DNA from: Bradyrhizobium betae
GTDB lineage: Bacteria > Pseudomonadota > Alphaproteobacteria > Rhizobiales > Xanthobacteraceae
DNA length: 64,000 nt
Direction: 5' to 3'
Assembly: GCF_008932115.1 (NCBI RefSeq)
Contig: NZ_CP044543.1
Location: 1,302,001 to 1,366,000 of the forward strand
In this document: positions 59,720-64,000 of the stretch, piece by piece
Numbering within the stretch: the stretch's first letter is position 1
Layout: each line of letters begins with the position of its first letter
Translations under genes and position numbers: made by a program
The notes under the pieces: model-generated
What the model was told of the DNA's origin: nothing
What the model saw: only the letters and a program-made list of their open reading frames with translations
Database searches by the model: none

Positions 59720-60955
59720 CTACAACGCGGCGAGCTTCGCCCTGACTCCCGGCCGCCACAGCACGATCCCCGCCGCCACGAGATCGAGCACCACGCACAT
59801 CGCGAACGCCATCGTGTAGTCGCCGCTGGCGCTGCGCGCGAGGCCGACGATGCCGGGGCCGAAGGCGCTGACGATGCCGCTGATCGAGGTGCCCAATCCC
59901 ATCGCCGCGGCGAAGGCGGCAGAGCCGATCTCGCGCTGGATGATCAAGGGCGGAAACGTGATCATGTTGCCGATCGAGAAGCCGTAGACGGCACAGCACG
60001 CCAGCAGCACCACAGGACTCGTGCTCTGGAGCAGCACGAACAGCGCCGCCGCCTGGCTCGTCATCGACGCCGCGCAGGCCAGCCGCGGATCGAGCCTGTC
60101 GACGAACAGGCCGAGCGACAGGCGGCCGACCACCGCCATCGCCGCCATGATGGTGACGGCAAGGCCAGCGCTGGCACGCCCGATCAGCGGCTCGAGAAAT
60201 GTCACCTGGTGGATGATGAATCCCATCTGCGCCAGCAGCGCGATCGCGATCGGCAGCACCATGGTCCAGAACGCGGCGCTGGCGAGCAGCGTCTTGCGGG
60301 AATGAGCCGGTGCGGCCGCGGCCCCACCGGAACGCCCGCCCGTTGCCCGCAAGTTCTCGGCCGGCCAGCCGATGAAGCCAACCACCACGGGCAGCACCAG
60401 CACCACCATCAGGATCGTAGCCACCAGCATGGCCGCGCGGAAGCCGATGCTGCCGGTCAGCGACAGCAGGAGCGGAACGAGGACGATGCCGCCGCAGGTC
60501 GCGCCGTTGAAGGCGAGACTCAGCGCGAGCCCGCGGCGCCGCTCGAACCAGGAGTTCAGCACGGTCGCGATCACCACGGTCCCCATCCCGGTCCAGCCGA
60601 CCGACATCAGCGCATAAGCCAGATAGAGCTGCCAGGGCGTCTGCATCAGCGCCAGCAGCACGGTCGACGCGCCGAGCGCCGCCAGGCCGCACAGGATCAA
60701 CGACCGCAGCCCGATGCGGGCCAGCAGATCGTCGGTGAAGATGACGAGGATGGCGGTGAGCAGAAACGAGAACGTGCTGGCCGCGGAGACGAGGCTGCCC
60801 GGCCAGCCATGGGCGCGCTGAAGCTCGGCGAGATAGACTCCCTGGCCGTAGAGGCCGAAGCCGAACATGAAGAAGGCCATCAGGAAGCAGGCCAGCACGA
60901 CGCGCCAGCCGCGGTAGTGCAGCGAGGATTCGTCAACGCCCGTTGCGGCAATCAT
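59720..60955 (-). CDS. MFS transporter (oxalate/formate antiporter-like)
   Basis: This protein of about 411 residues has 12 helices, starting YRGWRVVLACFLMAFFMFGFG. The loop 2-3 region is TDDLLARIGLRSLILCG and a central loop (RATGGRSGGAAAAPAHS) divides the halves; the second half has LFVDRLDPRLACAASM. The type is close to monocarboxylate or oxalate/formate MFS members. The start is unsure: ATG 60955 is chosen because the N-terminus then matches the family, but ATG 61030 is also open and neither has a good ribosome site. Confidence 0.8.
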   Translation of the reverse strand: MIAATGVDESSLHYRGWRVVLACFLMAFFMFGFGLYGQGVYLAELQRAHGWPGSLVSAASTFSFLLTAILVIFTDDLLARIGLRSLILCGLAALGASTVLLALMQTPWQLYLAYALMSVGWTGMGTVVIATVLNSWFERRRGLALSLAFNGATCGGIVLVPLLLSLTGSIGFRAAMLVATILMVVLVLPVVVGFIGWPAENLRATGGRSGGAAAAPAHSRKTLLASAAFWTMVLPIAIALLAQMGFIIHQVTFLEPLIGRASAGLAVTIMAAMAVVGRLSLGLFVDRLDPRLACAASMTSQAAALFVLLQSTSPVVLLACCAVYGFSIGNMITFPPLIIQREIGSAAFAAAMGLGTSISGIVSAFGPGIVGLARSASGDYTMAFAMCVVLDLVAAGIVLWRPGVRAKLAAL

Positions 60956-61233
60956 CGATCGAGCAATCGGCCAAGGGAAACGGTATCGGGCAATCGTGCC
61001 CCACAACCACCGGTTTTTCAAATGAAACATTGTAGCCATTTGTTGCAACGCGCAATTGCATGTGGAATTGGTGTGGGCGGCGCGATCCGAAGCAGTACGG
61101 TTCCCAGGCGTCATGCGCGGGGGGCCGTCCTCGAAAAGGTCGCGCGGGCGGATTGGCACGCCTGCAAGATCATGTAGGCTGACGCTTGCGGGACTCGCCG
61201 AATGCTGGCGTCGCGGCGACCGCAGGGGGGCAC

Positions 61234-61992
61234 ATGCCGAACGGCAATATCATCGTCACCGAGGAGCGCGGAACGCGCGTCATCACCCTGCGCCGCCCGG
61301 GCAAGAAGAACGCGATCACGCAGGACATGTATCGCGAGATGAGCCGCGCGATCGACACCGCGCAGAACAACCCCGACATCCGCTGCATGATCGTCACCGG
61401 CGGCTCCGGCGTGTTCACCGCCGGCGACGACATCGACGATTTTCTCAAGGCCGACGCCTCGCGCCCGGAGACCCTGTCGGACGGCGCCAAATTCCTCTAT
61501 TCGCTCGCCCTCAACGTCAAGCCGATCATCGCTGCCGTGGACGGCGCGTCGATCGGCATCGGCACGGTGATGCTGTTTCACTGCGACTACGTGCTCGCCT
61601 CGAACGCCGCGACCTTCTCCGCGCCCTATATCCATCTCGGGCTCGTGCCGGTCGGCGCCGCCAGCCTCCTGATGCCGAACACGATGGGGTATCAGCGCGC
61701 CTTTGCGATGCTGGTGATGGGGCGGACCTTCACCGCGGCGGAGGCGCATCATGCCGGCTTCGTCAACACCGTGGTCTCGCCGGGACATACCGAAGTCGAG
61801 GCGCGCAAGGTGGCGCGCGAAATCTGCCGGCTGCCCGCCGAGGCGGTCGCGACCTCGCGCAAATTGCTGCGCGCCGCGCCCGAAGAGCTCACCCGCCGCA
61901 TCGACCAGGAAGCCCATCTGTTCGGCGAGCGGCTGAAATCGGATGACGCGATGGCCGCGTTCAACGCGTTCGCGAGCCGGAAGAAGCGGTAG
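61234..61992 (+). CDS. Enoyl-CoA hydratase/isomerase (crotonase)-family protein lacking hydratase glutamates
   Basis: This 252-residue crotonase-fold protein has the oxyanion-hole elements (GVFTAGDDIDDF and DGASIGIG). In place of the two hydratase glutamates it has GIGTVMLF (near 113) and APYIHLGLVPVGAAS (near 133), both without Glu, so hydration of enoyl-CoA is unlikely. Isomerase or hydrolase members of the family fit better. ATG 61234 follows GGGGGG. It is probably part of beta-oxidation-like breakdown with the acyl-CoA dehydrogenase upstream, though that gene is 1.7 kb away across an MFS gene. Confidence 0.82.
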   Translation: MPNGNIIVTEERGTRVITLRRPGKKNAITQDMYREMSRAIDTAQNNPDIRCMIVTGGSGVFTAGDDIDDFLKADASRPETLSDGAKFLYSLALNVKPIIAAVDGASIGIGTVMLFHCDYVLASNAATFSAPYIHLGLVPVGAASLLMPNTMGYQRAFAMLVMGRTFTAAEAHHAGFVNTVVSPGHTEVEARKVAREICRLPAEAVATSRKLLRAAPEELTRRIDQEAHLFGERLKSDDAMAAFNAFASRKKR

Positions 61993-62001
61993 GGGGCTTT
62001 T

Positions 62002-62150
62002 TCCCTCTCCCCTTGTGGGAGAGGGTGGCTCGCCGCGAAAGCGGCGAGACGGGTGAGGGGTTGTCTCCGCAAACTCACTCGCATTTCATTCGCGGACAGA
62101 ACCCCTCATCCGGCGCTACGCGCCACCTTCTCCCACAAGGGGAGAAGGAA
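62002..62150. repeat. Large composite palindromic repeat, same family as 17056-17206
   Basis: TCCCTCTCCCCTTGTGGGAG and CTCCCACAAGGGGAGAAGGA flank the unit, with gtgaggggtt and aacccctcat inside and a perfect local hairpin ctcgccgc/gcggcgag. It lies between the crotonase and nucleotidase genes. Confidence 0.8.
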
Positions 62151-62194
62151 GAAAGTTTCGTGAAATCTTCGCCTGGAACGACTAATCTGGTTCC

Positions 62195-63856
62195 ATGCGA
62201 TACGCCTTTCAATCGATCCTTGCCGCACTCGCGCTGACCTCCGCCCTCCCCGCCTCGGCCCAGACCGCCGCGCCGGTGGAGCTGCGCATGCTCGCGATCA
62301 ACGATTTCCACGGCAATCTGCGGCCGCCGCCGGGCGGCATCCGCATCAACGATCCCGAGGACAAGACCGGGAAGGTGATGGTGGCCGCCGGCGGCGCCGA
62401 GTACATGGCGACGCTGGTGAAGCAGCTGCGCGAGGGGCACAAGAACACCATCTTCGTCGCCGCCGGCGATTTGATCGGCGCGAGCCCGTTCTTGTCGGCG
62501 ATGTTTCACGACGAGCCGTCGATCGAATCGCTGTCGATGATGGGGCTTGCGATCACCTCGGTCGGCAATCACGAATTCGACGAAGGCAAGACCGAGCTCC
62601 TGCGGATGCAGAACGGCGGCTGCCATCCCATCGACGGCTGCCAGGGACCGCATCCGTTCACGGGCGCCAAATTCCATTATCTCGCGGCCTCCACCGTGGA
62701 GACCGCGACCGGCAAGAGCGTGCTGCCGCCCTACGAGATCAGGGAGTTCGAGGGCATCCCGGTCGCCTTCATCGGACTGACCTTGAAGGAGACCGCGGGG
62801 ATCGTCTCGCCATCCGGCATCGCCGGGCTCGAATTCCGCGACGAAGCCGAGACGGTGAACGCACTGGTGCCGCAGCTGAAGGCGCGCGGCGTCGAGGCGA
62901 TCGTGGTGCTGATCCACCAGGGCGGCGAGCCCTCGGGCGACTACAATGAATGCCCTGCCATTACCGGCCCGATCGTCGATATCGTCAGGAAATTCGACCG
63001 CGCCGTGGATGTCGTCGTCAGCGGCCATACTCACCGCGCCTATGTCTGCAATATCGACGGACGGCTCGTCACCAGCAGCGACAAATACGGCACGCTGGTC
63101 ACCGCGATCGACCTCACGCTCGATCCGGCAACGCGAGACATCGTCAAAACCAAGGCCGAGAACGTCATCGTCGCCAATGCCTCGCTGGCCAAGGATCCCG
63201 AGCAGACCGCGTTGATCGACGCCTATGACAAGCTCTCGGCGCCCATCGCCAACCGCCCGGCGGGATCGGTGACGCAGACGCTGTCGCGCATTCCGAACGA
63301 GGCCGGCGAGAGCGCGCTCGGCGACGTCATCGCCGACGCACAGCTCGCCGCGACCAGGGCGGCCCAGGATGGCAGCGCTGTCATCGCGCTCACCAATCCC
63401 GGCGGCATCCGCACCGACATCGTCCCGAAGGAGAACGGCGCGGTGTCGTTCGGCGAGTTGTTCGCGAGCCAACCGTTCCGCAACCGCCTCGTCACCATGA
63501 CGCTGACCGGCAGCCAGCTCAAGGACATGCTGGAGCAGCAATGGCTCGATCCGAAGCGCCCGCGAATCCTCCAGGTCTCGAACGGATTCAGCTATACCTG
63601 GGACGCAACAAAGCCATTCGGCGAGCGCGTCATGATCGATAAGATGACGCTGAACGGCCGGCCCATCGAGCCTGGAGGCGGCTACCGCGTCACCCTCAAC
63701 GATTACCTCGCAGTCGGCGGCGACGGTTTCACCGTCGCCAAACAGGGGACGGCAGCGCAATATGGCAACTACGATGCGGATGCCCTGTTCGCGTTCTTCA
63801 GGGCGCACGGGCCGATCGGGCCGCTGCCGCTGAGCCGCATCCTGCGCGTGAATTGA
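62195..63856 (+). CDS. Periplasmic 5'-nucleotidase/bifunctional metallophosphatase (UshA-like)
   Basis: This 553-residue secreted enzyme has a Sec signal (ILAALALTSALPASAQ, about 8-23). The metallophosphatase domain has NDFHGNL (Asp37, His39), FVAAGDLIGASP, SVGNHEFD and VSGHTHRAYV as its metal ligands. The C-terminal 5'-nucleotidase domain (about 360-530) includes NPGGIRTDIV and the substrate-ring motif YLAVGGDGF. It removes phosphate from external nucleotides. Two extra cysteines lie in an insert GGCHPIDGCQG. Confidence 0.9.
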   Translation: MRYAFQSILAALALTSALPASAQTAAPVELRMLAINDFHGNLRPPPGGIRINDPEDKTGKVMVAAGGAEYMATLVKQLREGHKNTIFVAAGDLIGASPFLSAMFHDEPSIESLSMMGLAITSVGNHEFDEGKTELLRMQNGGCHPIDGCQGPHPFTGAKFHYLAASTVETATGKSVLPPYEIREFEGIPVAFIGLTLKETAGIVSPSGIAGLEFRDEAETVNALVPQLKARGVEAIVVLIHQGGEPSGDYNECPAITGPIVDIVRKFDRAVDVVVSGHTHRAYVCNIDGRLVTSSDKYGTLVTAIDLTLDPATRDIVKTKAENVIVANASLAKDPEQTALIDAYDKLSAPIANRPAGSVTQTLSRIPNEAGESALGDVIADAQLAATRAAQDGSAVIALTNPGGIRTDIVPKENGAVSFGELFASQPFRNRLVTMTLTGSQLKDMLEQQWLDPKRPRILQVSNGFSYTWDATKPFGERVMIDKMTLNGRPIEPGGGYRVTLNDYLAVGGDGFTVAKQGTAAQYGNYDADALFAFFRAHGPIGPLPLSRILRVN

Positions 63857-63990
63857 TCCGGATCAAACGGACCGGAACGGGACCACCCTTTGCCATTTTC
63901 GGCTAAACGCATAGATTGCGTTTGGCATTGCGTTTTGGCGCCGGATGCGCCAAGCGACGTCGAGAGCCCGTATCCCGTGAGGCCGACCTG

Positions 63991-64000
63991 ATGAGCACGC
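63991..64000 (+). CDS. Possible start of a gene cut by the window edge
   Basis: ATGAGCACG begins 10 bases before the end, with GTGAGGCC upstream as a weak ribosome site. Nothing can be said about the product. The 130-bp gap before it contains an inverted pair ttggcgcc...ggatgcgccaa that may act as a terminator or operator. Confidence 0.25.

Noticed and set aside
61151..61166. Sigma-54 promoter before the crotonase gene
   Set aside because: TTGGCACG is present but the GC of the -12 element is missing at the required distance.
62075..63808. 577-codon minus-strand open frame
   Set aside because: Antisense to the 5'-nucleotidase, whose signal peptide and metal motifs are unambiguous.
1..64000. 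CRISPR array or rRNA operon
   Set aside because: No series of regularly spaced identical repeats and no rRNA-like sequence was seen; repeats found are dispersed palindromes.

Overview
The window is GC-rich chromosomal DNA that looks like Bradyrhizobium or a close relative in the Bradyrhizobiaceae. The grounds are the gene content (many CoA-linked, SDR, GMC, liv, Bug and VOC genes), the codon use, and several families of intergenic palindromic repeats. The identification is by pattern only; no database search was possible.

Layout. 0.2-4.3 kb: a DASS-type anion transporter, then a leftward pair of a biuret-hydrolase-like cysteine amidase and an NCS2/AzgA-like permease, read from a near-perfect sigma-54 promoter. 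4.8-8.3 kb: a fused indolepyruvate ferredoxin oxidoreductase. 8.5-13.5 kb: a leftward run of a GMC oxidoreductase, its small partner, an HtrA-like protease without signal peptide and a KstD-type flavoprotein. 13.7-17.0 kb: a secreted nuclease-like protein, then an SDR / carboxymuconolactone-decarboxylase / SDR operon. 17.2-22.5 kb: a sorbosone-dehydrogenase-like protein, a urate hydroxylase gene (puuD) broken by a 4-base duplication, a VOC protein and a lytic transglycosylase. 22.5-32.4 kb: a catabolic block (cupin, atypical SDR, ThDP enzyme, IclR regulator) next to a branched-chain-type ABC importer whose second permease and both ATPases are one fused protein, then a Bug-type binding protein. 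32.9-42.2 kb: two small overlapping genes, an MFS transporter, two M20 hydrolases, a mandelate-racemase-type enolase, a DUF892 protein, a class III CoA-transferase and a VOC protein.

42.3-50.2 kb holds the most interesting system: an NHLM-type peptide export locus (HlyD adaptor, C39 peptidase-ABC transporter, second ABC transporter) flanked by two small genes that encode double-glycine precursor peptides. Their 25-residue leaders match closely but their cores are unrelated. A small secreted protein divergent from the operon is a candidate immunity factor. No peptide-modifying enzyme is nearby, so this looks like an unmodified, possibly two-component bacteriocin.

50.35-57.50 kb is a small genomic island bounded by a 53-bp direct repeat of the 3' part of tRNA-Gln(UUG). 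It carries two tandem caspase-like secreted proteins, a membrane TolB-like/TPR protein, small unknown proteins and copies of a short interspersed repeat, but no recognisable integrase. 57.7-64 kb returns to the core genome: acyl-CoA dehydrogenase, MFS transporter, crotonase-family protein and 5'-nucleotidase.
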